Assembly: GCA_933228675.1 (NCBI GenBank)
Contig: OW121741.1
Span: 117,898,069-117,962,068 of the forward strand
DNA from: Stomorhina lunata
Lineage: Eukaryota; Arthropoda; Insecta; Diptera; Rhiniidae
Direction: 5' to 3'
DNA: 64,000 bases
A program made the translations under genes and the position numbers. Of this stretch, positions 10,791-22,254 are shown piece after piece. Every line of letters starts with the position of its first letter. Position 1 is the first letter of the stretch. A model generated the notes under the pieces. It was not told the DNA's origin. It saw only the letters and a program-made list of their open reading frames with translations, and ran no database searches.

Positions 10791-11489
10791 CAAAGACTCT
10801 ATAATATCTGTGGCAATATGGAAGAATAGCTTAAGTCGAAAATTTAAGTTTTGAGATATTATCAACTTTATTGGACTTAAGCAGTTCTGTTTAAATAAAA
10901 ATTATATATGTGACCCGGTATATGAAAAGGGAAAAGATGGCTTATAACTCAAAAATATTTTTCGAACTTTAATTATTTTTGGAAATTTTGTTTTTGACTC
11001 TTAAGCCACCTTTTCATAGTCCGGGTCACATATTGTGTAGTTTTTTGTAAACATAAGTTATTTGAAAAAAATGACTTTATTTTTTCAAGATCAACATTTA
11101 TACAACAACGCGAATTTTTTAAAACGAACTAAACACATTTAAGATCTTTTGCTTCTGTAATCTAATAAACGCCTTAACTCAATTCCCTCTTATGTCGACT
11201 TAGGCTACTCTTCCACATATATAAAGATCTTGCCACATATATAAAGATGTTGCACTCCAAACATTTTTTCTGTCAAATGTGAAATTAAAGTGGATAAAGA
11301 ACCATTAAAGACACATAAACGCACAAACAAACATACATTTCATGAGCACGTGTGTGTGCATTAGCTTTCTCTCATTAGAAAATCGTCTTTATTAGTTATT
11401 TCCGAATTAGAGTAAATGGGACTTTTCAAAACGACCATACGGCAAATCAATGTATAAAAGTGCAACATCTTTATATTATAGAGTCTTTG
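10791..11489. mobile_element. Foldback-like element with 17-bp perfect inverted ends
   Basis: CAAAGACTCTATAATAT at 10,791-10,807 is repeated as its exact reverse complement at 11,473-11,489. Inside the ends are looser inverted matches: GGAAGAATAGCTTAAGTCGA near 10,820 against CGACTTAGGCTACTCTTCC near 11,195. An 18-bp exact inverted pair, ATATAAAGATGTTGCACT, lies near 11,233 and 11,459. There is no transposase frame, so it would be non-autonomous. A smaller MITE sits in the middle. I could not fix a target duplication. Confidence 0.55.
10906..11033. mobile_element. 128-bp MITE with TGTGACCCGG inverted ends
   Basis: The left end ATATGTGACCCGG..ATGAAAAGG is matched by its reverse complement at the right end (CCTTTTCAT..CCGGGTCACATAT), 23 of 25 bases by eye. 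The match continues inward at lower identity (GGCTTA, CTCAAAAA) for nearly 50 bp. Almost the whole element is therefore a hairpin. It has no coding capacity and is nested in the larger foldback element. Confidence 0.75.
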
Positions 11490-11560
11490 ATTATGCGCTA
11501 GTTATTTATCTGGCATCTGTATCTTATGTCTAATTTTTCACAGAAGATACCACTACCGTT

Positions 11561-11622
11561 ATGCGTTACATACATCAGCACAAACTTATAATACCCTTTC
11601 CACCTATGGTGTTGAAGGGTAT
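11561..11622 (-). mobile_element. Solo end of the ATACCCTTCACC interspersed element
   Basis: The minus strand reads ATACCCTTCAACACCATAGG, then TGGAAAGGGTATTATAAGTT, then TGTGCTGATGTATGTAACGC. It aligns base for base with the left 60 bp of the element at 44.0 kb. The rest of the element is not recognisable upstream, so this is a truncated relic. Confidence 0.8.
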
Positions 11623-13521
11623 AAAAAATATTGCCACTATGGACAACAGTTGCCTATAAGCAACATTGTTTTCATGAAATTCCAGACTAACAATAAAAAC
11701 TATTTGTAAGTTTTGCCAACTTTATCTCATTTTTTTAACTTTATTTATAACAAAATTCACTTTTTTAAAAAAATTATATTGCTTTTCCTTTCCATTTGAT
11801 TTAGTTTTATAATATTTTTCTTTACGTTTTTACATCACTTCAACTTCATTACAAATTAATACTTGTAAAGCTTTTAGAAATGTAGCTTTGTAATTAAATG
11901 CTCACATATGTTAGTTTAAGTTAAGAAAAAACTGTAAGCAAATAGAACAAAAACTTAAGAAACTATGACCGAAAATGCACAATGTTGCTTATAAGCAACA
12001 AATGACATTAAAAGGTTAATGAAATCTTTGACATCCCATCGTTTGTAAAAAGCTCTTTTAAGAATTTTTCTTGTCGATAACTAGACTATATTAAGGCCTA
12101 TTACTAAATTGTGCCCACTTTTTTCAGGAAATTTCGATACTGTGTTATGTCATTCCTTCGTTTTTACAACTCAAAAGCACTTAGTTTGCCACACAAATTG
12201 CATGTAGTTTTGCCAAGTAGACGAGACCTGAGTACACGAGAATTTATTACAAGTGGGAAGGCAAATGGCTTGTTAGGATGTGGGGAGGTGATGTATTAAG
12301 TCGCTTAGAAAGAAGGCTCTTACTTGTATTTTAGATCTCTATTAACCTTTATTTCTAAAAATCCATGTACATTGTACAATATACAAACATTGTACTTAAT
12401 GTGATGGAAACTTATTGTTATTATTTTGTTATGACTTGGTGGAGAAAAAGAAAGGAATATGGATTTCACCTGGTGGTTGGAGCTTCTGCTTCTGCTCCTA
12501 CTGCTACTGTCTTTTGTTGAAAGTGTTACTAAATAGAACTGAAAGTGTTTTCCTGCTAAATAAAACAAGAAAATATAAATCTTAAGAAAAGCAAACAAGA
12601 AAATAATGTGTAGAACATTGATTTACCAGTTGGAACATAAGAATTTTAAACATGAACATTTTTTGGGGTTGGGGGTAAAAGCTGTTAGTTGATGTAATAA
12701 ATTGCACTGTGGGGAAAAAGGTCATAAATTTATTCAAAAGTGACTTTTCAAAAATTCTTTAATATTTGTCTTGTTTAATGGATTTCTTGTATGAAATATA
12801 TACATATGACATCATATAGATATCAAGAACCAATTATTAAAGATTTAGGATATCGTGTTTATTTATTTAAAATCTAGAAAAAATCTTAAAGTTTTCCAAG
12901 CCAAAGTGTTAAATACTGTTATTATATTGCAGATCTTTTACAAAGTGCATGCAAATAAATAAAAACTTTATATCACGAAATTTACTCCAAAACCAATATA
13001 CAATGTACACACGTGCTTAACGACACCTAAAATACAAAACCTCGTAACAGACAATTGTTTCAAATTATATTTTAATTCTTTGCCAAAGAATATCCAATTT
13101 TAAACAAAATTTTAAGATATTTGCAATAAAAAGTTTGAGCTTTTCAGAAATTACTAATAAATAATTGAAATGCTAAGCAGTACAATTTTTTAGGTTTTTG
13201 TACTTAAGCCTTTTAGTTTTTTAGGGGTCGATTCACTATATGCAAATATGTAAACTACACACGTTCGCAATCTGATATTCACACAAAAAAAGTTGTGTTT
13301 TACATTCATTTTTAAAATTCAAAAACACATGGTGAAAATAGGCAAAAGGGACCAAGTCAGTGTAAAACGCTTTATGCCATTACCAAGGACCGTCTTCTTC
13401 ATTAAAGGTTTTATATACTTAAAGAGCTCTAATACAGAGCAACTTAAACACATAATTATAACCATGCGAACAAGGTTTGCCTTTTATGTTTCGGGATTGA
13501 ACAATTACAGTGGTATCGACT
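11623..13521. other. Unique AT-rich sequence, no supported gene
   Basis: About 1.9 kb without a tandem unit. Three frames of 62 to 92 codons exist (12,111-12,299 +, 12,320-12,598 -, 13,293-13,529 +). None has a recognisable domain, and the SRSRSRSS in the minus frame comes from a TTCTGCTTCTGCTCC simple repeat. TTGCTTATAAGCAACA, a short dyad, occurs near 11,985 with a related copy near 11,650 (TTGCCTATAAGCAACA). Confidence 0.5.
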
Positions 13522-16140
13522 GCCTATAAAAATAGTAAAGTTTACAAATTTCCTATAAAAAAGGAAATCTTTTAAAAATTTCCTATAAAAAAGGAAATCT
13601 TTTAAAAATTTCCTATAAAAAAGGAAATCTTTTAAAAATTTCCTATAAAAAAGGAAATCTTTTAAAAATTTCCTATAAAAAAGGAAATTTTTGTAAAATT
13701 TCCTATAAAAAAGGAAATTTTTGTAAAATTTCCTATAAAAAAGGAAATTTTTGTAAAATTTCCTATAAAAAAGGAAATTTTTGTAAAATTTCCTATAAAA
13801 ATAGGAAATTTTTGAAAAATTTCCTATAAAAATAGGAAATTTTTGAAAAATTTCCTATAAACATAGGAAATTTTTGAAAAATTTCCTATAAAAATAGGAA
13901 ATTTTTGAAAAATTTCCTATAAAAATAGGAAATTTTTGAAAAATTTCCTATAAAAATAGGAAATTTTTGAAAAATTTCCTATAAAAATAGGAAATTTTTG
14001 AAAAATTTCCTATAAAAATAGGAAATTTTTGAAAAATTTCCTATAAAAATGGGAAATTTTTAAAAAATTTCCTATAAAAATAGGAAATTTTTGAAAATTT
14101 TCCTATAAAAATAGGAAATTTTTGAAAATTTTCCTATAAAAATAGGAAATTTTTGAAAAATTTCCTATAAAAATAGGAAATTTTTGAAAAATTTCCTGTA
14201 AAAATAGGAAATTTTTGAAAAATTTCCTATAAAAATAGGAAATTTTTGAAAAATTTCCTATAAAAATAGGAAATTTTTGAAAAATTTCCTATAAAAATAG
14301 GAAATTTTTGAAAAATTTCCTATAAAAATAGGAAATTTTTGAAAAATTTCCTATAAAAATAGGAAATTTTTGAAAAATTTCCTATAAAAATAGGAAATTT
14401 TTGAAAAATTTCCTATAAAAATAGGAAATTTTTGAAAAATTTCCTATAAAAATAGGAAATTTTTGAAAAATTTCCTATAAAAATAGGAAATTTTTGAAAA
14501 ATTTCCTATAAAAATAGGAAATTTTTGAAAAATTTCCTATAAAAATAGGAAATTTTTGAAAAATTTCCTATAAAAATAGGAAATTTTTGAAAAATTTCCT
14601 ATAAAAATAGGAAATTCTTGAAAAATTTCCTATAAAAATAGGAAATTTTTGAAAAATTTCCTATAAAAATAGGAAATTTTTGAAAAATTTCCTATAAAAA
14701 TAGGAAATTTTTGAAAAATTTCCTATAAAAATAGGAAATTTTTGAAAAATTTCCTATAAAAATAGGAAATTTTTGAAAAATTTCCTATAAAAATAGGAAA
14801 TTTTTGAAAAATTTCCTATAAAAATAGGAAATTTTTGAAAAATTTCCTATAAAAATAGGAAATTTTTGAAAAATTTCCTATAAAAATAGGAAATTTTTGA
14901 AAAATTTCCTATAAAAATAGGAAATTTTTGAAAAATTTCCTATAAAAATAGGAAATTTTTGAAAAATTTCCTATAAAAATAGGAAATTTTTGAAAAATTT
15001 CCTATAAAAATAGGAAATTTTTGAAAAATTTCCTATAAAAATAGGAAATTTTTGAAAAATTTCCTATAAAAATAGGAAATTTTTGAAAAATTTCCTATAA
15101 AAATAGGAAATTTTTGAAAAATTTCCTATAAAAATAAAAAATTTTTGAAAAATTTCCTATAAAAATAGGAAATTTTTGAAAAATTTCCTATAAAAATAGG
15201 AAATTTTTGAAAAATTTCCTATAAAAATAGGAAATTTTTGAAAAATTTCCTATAAAAATAGGAAATTTTTGAAAAATTTCCTATAAAAATAGGAAATTTT
15301 TAAAAAATTTCCTATAAAAATAGGAAATTTTTGAAAAATTTCCTATAAAAATAGGAAATTTTTGAAAAATTTCCTATAAAAATAGGAAATTTTTGAAAAA
15401 TTTCCTATAAAAATAGGAAATTTTTGAAAAATTTCCTATAAAAATAGGAAATTTTTGAAAAATTTCCTATAAAAATAGGAAATTTTTGAAAAATTTCCTA
15501 TAAAAATAGGAAATTTTTGAAAAATTTCCTATAAAAATAGGAAATTTTTGAAAAATTTCCTATAAAAATAGGAAATTTTTGAAAAATTTCCTATAAAAAT
15601 AGGAAATTTTTGAAAAATTTCCTATAAGAATAGGAAATTTTTGAAAAATTTCCTATAAAATTAGGAAGTTTTTGAAAAATTTCCTACAAAAATAGGAAAT
15701 TTTTGAAAAATTTCCTATAAAAATAGGAAATTTTTGAAAAATTTCCTATAAAAATAGGAAATTTTTGAAAAATTTCCTCTAAATAGTAAATTTTCGAAAA
15801 ATTTCCTATAAATAGTCAATTTTCGAAAAATTTCCTATAAATAGTCAATTTTCGAAAAATTTCCTATAAATAGTCAATTTTCGAAAATTTTCCTATAAAT
15901 AGTCAATTTTCGAAAAATTTCCTATAAATAGTCAATTTTCGAAAAATTTCCTATAAATAGTCAATTTTCGAAAAATTTCCTATAAATAGTCAATTTTCGA
16001 AAAATTTCCTATAAATAGTCAATTTTCGAAAAATTTCCTATAAATAGTAAATTTTCGAATAATTTCCTGTATGTAGTCAACTTTCAAAAAAATTGCTAAA
16101 AATAGACAATTTTTGATGAATTTTCTTTAAAAAGCTTATT
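13522..16140 (+). repeat. 29-31 bp minisatellite block 1 (+), with perfect-dyad 31-bp units
   Basis: From left to right there are four 30-bp units with GGAAATCTTTT, four 30-bp units with GGAAATTTTTG, about 60 copies of a 31-bp unit, then about ten 29-bp units with AAATAGTCAATTTTCG. The 31-bp unit consists of AAAAATTTCCTAT, a spacer AAAA, the exact reverse complement ATAGGAAATTTTT, and a single G. The block is thus an unbroken alternation of a 13-mer and its complement. Unit types are in separate runs, which shows successive local expansions. Confidence 0.97.
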
Positions 16141-17290
16141 TATGTAAAAATTCCATGAAAATAATTTTTATAGAAATATATTGAAGATCTTTTTCGATAG
16201 ACTCAAGAATATGAAGTATGTTTTCGTGTTCATATGTGGCATCCATATTATGGCTATCATGTTAACGTACAATTGCAAAAAGTACCTTTTGCGGTTATCC
16301 AGTAATTTTAGTGGTGAACTCGAATTTCAGTTGTGAGTGTATATAAATTCTGCAATCGTGCTGCACGTGTTGTAGTATGTCTGTAATTTATGTGATGGTT
16401 TAAGTACAAGTGTAATAACACAAGAATAATAACACAATAGTCGTACACCAAATAGTTAATATGAAACTGTTTATTAGTACACTTTTTACTCTTAGTCTGT
16501 TTTTAAGTAAAAAATACATATTTTTTGTGCTATTTTTTTGTTTGCATTTAAATACTATGTAACATGTATTTAATTTTATACTTTCGAACAAAAGCACAAA
16601 CAAAATTACTACTATACATATGTTGTTATATTTCCTAGTTGCTATTGTCAGCACAAAAAGGAAAATATGTCACACGCTTTTAATTTTTGCAAGTTTTTAA
16701 AAATAATGAAAATTACTACGAGGGATTCTTAAATAAAAATAAAAAAAATTTAGAGCAAAAAAAAATCAATAAGAATATGTTAAAGTAAAATTGACGTGAT
16801 AAAGGTATAAAAAAATTATAAAAATTTAAACTTTTTTTCCATTGACAGTTTTCACTTAAAACTTTTCAACCCACCCTCGTTTGTCATTGCAAAATAACAT
16901 TATTTAAAATATAAGCAAAAAAATTAAATACAATAAATATGTATTTTTACTTTTTGGGTTTGTTATTTTTGCACTCTGGGGACCTAAACCCTACAAAACC
17001 TTAAAAAAATTCTTATTTTTGTTTTCGTTGGATACAAAACTCTTTATGGGTTCATCTATCCGTGGGGTATTAAACGGCATGTGAAAGCATATAAATGCCA
17101 CATATGATGAAATGAAATTTGTTTTAACGTTTTAAGGAGTGGAAAATTAGTTTAAGGAAGCGTATAAAAGAACAACAAATTGCTTAATTGTTGGAAGTTT
17201 TGTGCAAAAACCCTGAAAATGTTAAAGGTTTAGAGATGAAAATTTTAAATTTTAAATATTTTGAAAAAATTAGTATTTCGAAGTAAATTT
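16141..17290. other. Unique spacer between oppositely oriented satellite blocks
   Basis: About 1.15 kb of non-repeat AT-rich DNA. A minus frame (16,400-16,654, 84 codons) has two hydrophobic stretches (CIVVILFVLLFE and TIWCTTIVLLFLCYY) but no family signature, and AT-rich DNA often gives such frames. TATATAAATTC near 16,340 resembles a TATA box, with nothing else to support a promoter. Confidence 0.5.
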
Positions 17291-19025
17291 TCTTTCCATA
17301 GAAAATTCCTTGAAAATTTAATATTTATAGGAAATTTTTCGAAAATTGACTATTTATAGGAAATTTTTCGAAAATTGACTATTTATAGGAAATTTTTCGA
17401 AAATTGACTATTTATAGGAAATTTTTCGAAAATTGACTTTTTATAGGAAATATCTCGAAAATTAACTATTTATAATAAATTTTTCAAAAATTTACTATTT
17501 ATAAGAAATTTTTCGAAAATTGCGAATTTATAGGAAATTTTTCGAAAATTGACAATTTATAGGAAATTTTTCGTAAATTGACTTTTTATTGGAAATTTTT
17601 CGAAAATTGACTTTTTATAGGAAATTTTTCGAAAATTGACTATTTATAGCAAATTTTTCGAAAATTGACAATTAATAGGAAATTTTTCAAAAATTGACAA
17701 TTTATAGGAAATTTTGGAAAATATATATAATAAAATAAATTTTTCAAAAATTTACTATTTTTCGTAAATTGACTTTTTATTGGAAATTTTTCGAAAATTG
17801 ACTTTTTATAGGAAATTTTTCGAAAATTGACTATTTATAGCAAATTTTTCGAAAATTGACAATTAATAGGAAATTTTTCAAAAATTGACAATTTATAGGA
17901 AATTTTGGAAAATATATATAATAAAATAAATTTTTCAAAAATTTACTATTTATAGGAAATTTTTCGGAAATTGACTATTTATAGGAAATTTTTCGAAAAT
18001 TGACTATTTATAGGAAATTTTTTGAAATTGACTATTTATAGGAAATTTTTCGAAAATTGACTATTTATAGGAAATTTTTCGAAAATTGACTATTTATAAG
18101 AAAAAAATTGACTATTTATAGGAAATTTTTCGAAAATTGACTATTTATAGGAAATTTTTCGAAAATTGACTATTTATAGAAAATATCTCGAAAATTAACT
18201 ATTAATAGGAAATTTTTCGAAAATAGACTTTTTATAGGAAATTTTTTGAAAATTGACAATTTATAGGAAATTTTTCAAAAATTTACTATTTATAGGAAAT
18301 TTTTCGAACATTGACTATTTATAGCAAATTTTTCGAACATTGACTATGTGTAGCAAATTTTTCGAAAATTGACTATTTATAGCAAATTTTTCGAAAATTG
18401 ACTATTTATAGGAAATTTTTCGAAAATTGACTATTTATAGGAAATTTTTCGAAAATTGACTATTTATAGGAAATTTTTCGAAAATTGGCTATTTATAGGA
18501 AATATCTCGAAAATTAACTATTTATAGGAAATTTTTCGAAAATAGACTATTAAAAGGTAATTTTTTAAAAATTGACTATTTATAGGAAATTTTTCGAAAA
18601 TTTACTACTTATAGGAAATTTTTCGAAAATTAACTATTTATAGGAAATTTTTCGAAAATTGACTATTTATAGGAAATTTTTCGACAATTGACTATTTATA
18701 GGAAATTTTTCGAAAATTGGCTATTTATAGGAAATATCTCGAAAATTAACAATTTATAGGAAATTTTTCGAAAATTGACTATTTATAGGAAATTTTTCGA
18801 AAATTGACTATTTATAGGAAATTTTTCGAAAATTGACTATTTATAGGAAATTTTTCGAAAATTGACTATATATAGGAAATTTTTCAAAAATTGACTATCG
18901 ATAGGAAATTTTTTTGAAAATTGACCATTTAAGGAATTTTTTCTAAAATTGACTATTTATAGGAAATTTTTTTAAAATTTACTATTAATTGAAAATTTTT
19001 CGAATGTTGATTTTTACATAAAATT
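17291..19025 (-). repeat. 29-bp minisatellite block 2 (-)
   Basis: About 58 units of a 29-mer composed of GAAAATTGACTATTTATAGG and AAATTTTTC, the reverse complement of the 29-bp units that end block 1. The units are moderately diverged. A segment of about 191 bp is duplicated in tandem (from about 17,571 and again from about 17,762), recognised by the odd unit GGAAAATATATATAATAAAA. The block stops within about 55 bp of the splice acceptor at 19,079. Confidence 0.95.
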
Positions 19026-19039
19026 TTCAAAATTTGTTT

Positions 19040-19079
19040 CTGATATATAAATTGTATTTTCTTCTATTTTTCATTTCAG
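19040..19079 (+). promoter_or_regulatory. Branch point, pyrimidine tract and 3' splice site
   Basis: CTGAT at 19,040-19,044 fits a branch-point consensus, 36 nt before the exon. The tract TTTTCTTCTATTTTTCATTT runs into CAG, with the exon starting at 19,080. The whole acceptor fits in the few bases left between satellite block 2 and the exon. Confidence 0.7.
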
Positions 19080-19341
19080 ATATCACCTTTACTTTAGGTA
19101 GTGTTCAACACTATAAAAATTAGGCAATTATTAAAAAAATAAAATTGAATAAAATTCTAAATCCTAAAAGAATATATAATATTAAACAACGAATTAAATT
19201 ATTTAAAATAAAGTAAAATTTTAATGCTTTAAAATTGGGATGAATCCCAATCAAATTCAAGAAACATCCCTTACAGATTTGGATGGCATAAATACAGCAG
19301 CTACACCCGGAGATTTTACATTTATACGATTACAGGCACAG
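19080..19341 (+). CDS. Start-codon exon of an unidentified fly gene
   Basis: This is the one clear coding feature. The exon runs from a good acceptor to a good donor (CACAG|GTGAGC, intron from 19,342). The first 160 nt hold many stops in all frames and are 5' leader. Coding starts at the ATG at 19,240-19,242 (context TTGGGATGA, G at -3). It gives 34 codons in phase 0, beginning MNPNQIQETSLTDLDGI and ending PGDFTFIRLQAQ. Codon use is balanced, unlike chance frames in this DNA. A two-codon upstream frame, ATG CTT TAA (19,224-19,232), ends 7 nt before the main start. I do not recognise the protein. The N-terminus is polar with no signal peptide. No following exon is convincing in this window, so intron 2 may exceed 44 kb. 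The flanking introns carry satellite blocks within 60 bp upstream and about 420 bp downstream. Confidence 0.8.
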
Positions 19342-19764
19342 GTGAGCATTTTTCCATTTGCCCTTTCATGAAGAACAAATTTTTATGAATCCTTTTCTTT
19401 TGATTTACAAATTTTCTTAAATTTTTTAAAAACTCTTAACTTTAATTTTAGGAAATTTTAACAAATATTTAAGTATTTTATATAAACTAGTTAGATTTTA
19501 TTGAACTTTAGGAATTTTAACAAACTATCCCTTTCGATTAAATTATATTGAAATTAATTAAATAAATTTATCTATTTGATACACATGAACGATTTATTGA
19601 AGTTTCATTAGTATGAGTTTGGGGGAGTCTTTAATTTAATTATTTTCAATTGAGTGGATTTTCATTGTTTAAGCTAATTATTTCATAAAGAGTTAATAAA
19701 TATTACATAAAAGTTACAGTGGGAAGAGATTGGACAAAGAATGCAGCTCATGCTCGTATTTTTT
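19342..19764 (+). other. Start of the following intron, non-repetitive
   Basis: GTGAGC donor followed by about 420 bp of AT-rich DNA without a tandem unit. The sequence TTTTAGGAAATTTTAACAAA recurs in a similar form within 70 bp. No coding potential. Confidence 0.6.
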
Positions 19765-21375
19765 GAATAAATTTCTCAAAAATAAAGTATTTATAGAAAA
19801 TTTTTCGAAAATTGACTATTTATAGGAAATTTTTCAAAAACTGACTATTTATAGGAAATTTTTCGAAAATTGACTATTTATAAGAAATTTTTCGAAAATT
19901 GGCTATTAATAGGAAATTTTTCAAATATTAACTATATATAGGAAATTTTTCTAAAATTTACTATTTTTAGTAAATTTTTCGAAAATGTACTATTTTTAGT
20001 AAATTTTTCGAAAATTTACTATTTATAAGAAATTTTTCGAAAATTGACTATTAATAGGAAATTTTTTAAATATTGACTATTTATAAGAAAATTTTTCAAA
20101 AATTTACTATTTATAGAAAAATTTTCGAAAATTCACTATTTTTATAGGAAACTTTTCAAAAATTTACTATTTTTGTAGGAAATTTTTAAAAAATTTACTA
20201 TTTTTATAGAAAATTTTTAAAAAATTTACTATTTTTATAAAAAATTTTCAAAAATTTACTATTTATAGGAAATTTTTCAAAAATTTAATATTTATAGAAA
20301 ATATTTCTAAAGTTGGCTATTTATAGGAAATTTTTCGAAAATTGACTATTTATATGAAATTTTTCGAAAATTGACTATTTATAATAAATTCTTAAAAATT
20401 TACTATTTGATAGAAAAGTTTTCAAAATTTATTATTTTTATAGGTAATTTTGCAAAAATTTTCTATTTTTATAGAAAATATTTCAAAAATTTATTATTTT
20501 TATAGGAAGATTTTCAAAAATTATTTTTGTAGGAAAATTTTCTAAATTTTTGAAAATTTTCTTACATTTTTATAGGATAATTTTCAAAAATTTACTATTT
20601 TTATAGGAAATTTTTCAAAAATTTACTATTTTTATAGGAAATTTTTCAAAAATTTACTATTTTTATAGGAAATATTTCAAAAATTTCCTATTTTTAAAGG
20701 AAATTTTTTTTTAAATTTCTTATTTTTAAAGGAAATTTTTCAAAAATTTCCTATTTTTAAAAGAAATTGTTCAAAAATTTCCTATTTTTAAATGAAAATT
20801 TTCAAAAATTTCCTATTTTTATAGGAAATTTTTCAAAAATTTACATTTTTTTTAGGAAATTTTTCAAAAATTTACTATTTAATAGGAAAATTTTCAAAAA
20901 TTTTCTATTTTTATAGGAAATTTTTCAAAAATTTACTATTTTTATAGGAAATTTTTCAAAAATTTACTATTTTTATAGGAAATTTTTCAAAAATTTACTA
21001 TTTTTATAGGAAATTTTTCAAAAATTTCATATTTTTATAGGAAATTTTTCAAAAATTTCCTATTTTTATAGGAAATTTTTCAAAAATTTACTATTTTTAT
21101 AGAAAATTTTTCAAAAATTAACTATTTTTATAGGAAATTTTTCAAAAATTTACTATTTTTATAGGAAATTTTTCAAAAATTTACTATTTTTATAGGAAAT
21201 TTTTCAAAAATTTACTATTTTTATAGGAAATTTTTCAAAAATTTACTATTTTTATAGGAAATTTTTCAAAAATTTACTATTTTTGTAGTAAATTTTTCAA
21301 AAATTTACTATTTTTGTAGGAAATTTTCAAAAATTTACTATTTATAGGAAATTTTTCAAATTTTCTATTTATTGA
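19765..21375 (-). repeat. 29-31 bp minisatellite block 3 (-), diverged
   Basis: The block opens with 29-bp units (GAAAATTGACTATTTATAGG type) and passes into 31-bp units with TTTACTATTTTTATAGGAAA and TTTTTCAAAAA. Many single-base changes and small indels make this older than block 1. The right end is TTCAAATTTTCTATTTATTG. Confidence 0.93.
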
Positions 21376-22254
21376 ATTTCAAAGAATTCGAATTATTCAC
21401 AAAACCTCGAATTACTAAAACCTGAAAAATAATATAATTATATTCTTGTACAAATCAAAAAGGTATTTATTAGCACAACTATTTTGACCATGACTCGTTT
21501 AACAAAAAATCATATTAACAAAAAATATACAAGACCATTAAAGCAATAAAAAGTTAAACAAGACCACCTACAAAATTAAATAAACATTGTACTGAATTGT
21601 ATTAATTTAACATTAAACGGAATAAACAATGAAATGTTTAAAATAATCTAGTACAGTATTGATCATTTGAATAAGGGCAACATGGTTAATCAAAAATGTT
21701 TATTAGCAACATTTGAATTTAAAACAGTTTAAAAAAATATTGTAAAAAAATATTCTATATAACAGGAATCCTAATAAATCTTAATTTTTCATCTTCTCTT
21801 TATTTAATGGTACCCACTGTCTTTGGTAATCTACAAGCTCATAATAAAATCATTTAAACGCTTTAACTCCAAATACTATAAGTCTTCTACAAAAACTGAT
21901 TTATAATTAAAAGCGAAAACAACTCATTTTATTTAATTGCAATTTCTCAGAACAAGAAACATTCATTCAGTTTCTGTTAAAACGAAAAAGGTAAAAATCA
22001 AAAGTGATGAGAAAGAAATTCAGCGAAAACCAGAACCCAAAAACATATTTTAGCACTGGCAATTTCCTAAACAAATTGCAAAAGCAATTGATGAAACAAT
22101 TTTTAAAACAACAGAAACAGCATGAGTGGATAAAAACACGATATAGTGGCGGAATCCTTCTTTCCAAATGCTGCAACAGTAACGTCAAACAATTGATTAT
22201 GTGGATAATAGAATTCATGTGTGTGTAGATTATGAACAGTGGGTGGAATAATAA
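21376..22254. other. Unique AT-rich sequence, no supported gene
   Basis: About 880 bp. Overlapping opposite-strand frames (21,967-22,218 - and 22,004-22,228 +) are chance shadows of each other. The + frame has a KLQKQLMKQFLKQQKQ stretch from an A-rich run. I found no acceptor or donor bounding a coding segment. Confidence 0.5.

Noticed and set aside
16400..16654. Small two-helix membrane protein
   Set aside because: Hydrophobic runs arise readily from T-rich DNA; no homologue is recognised, and there is no start context or splice support.
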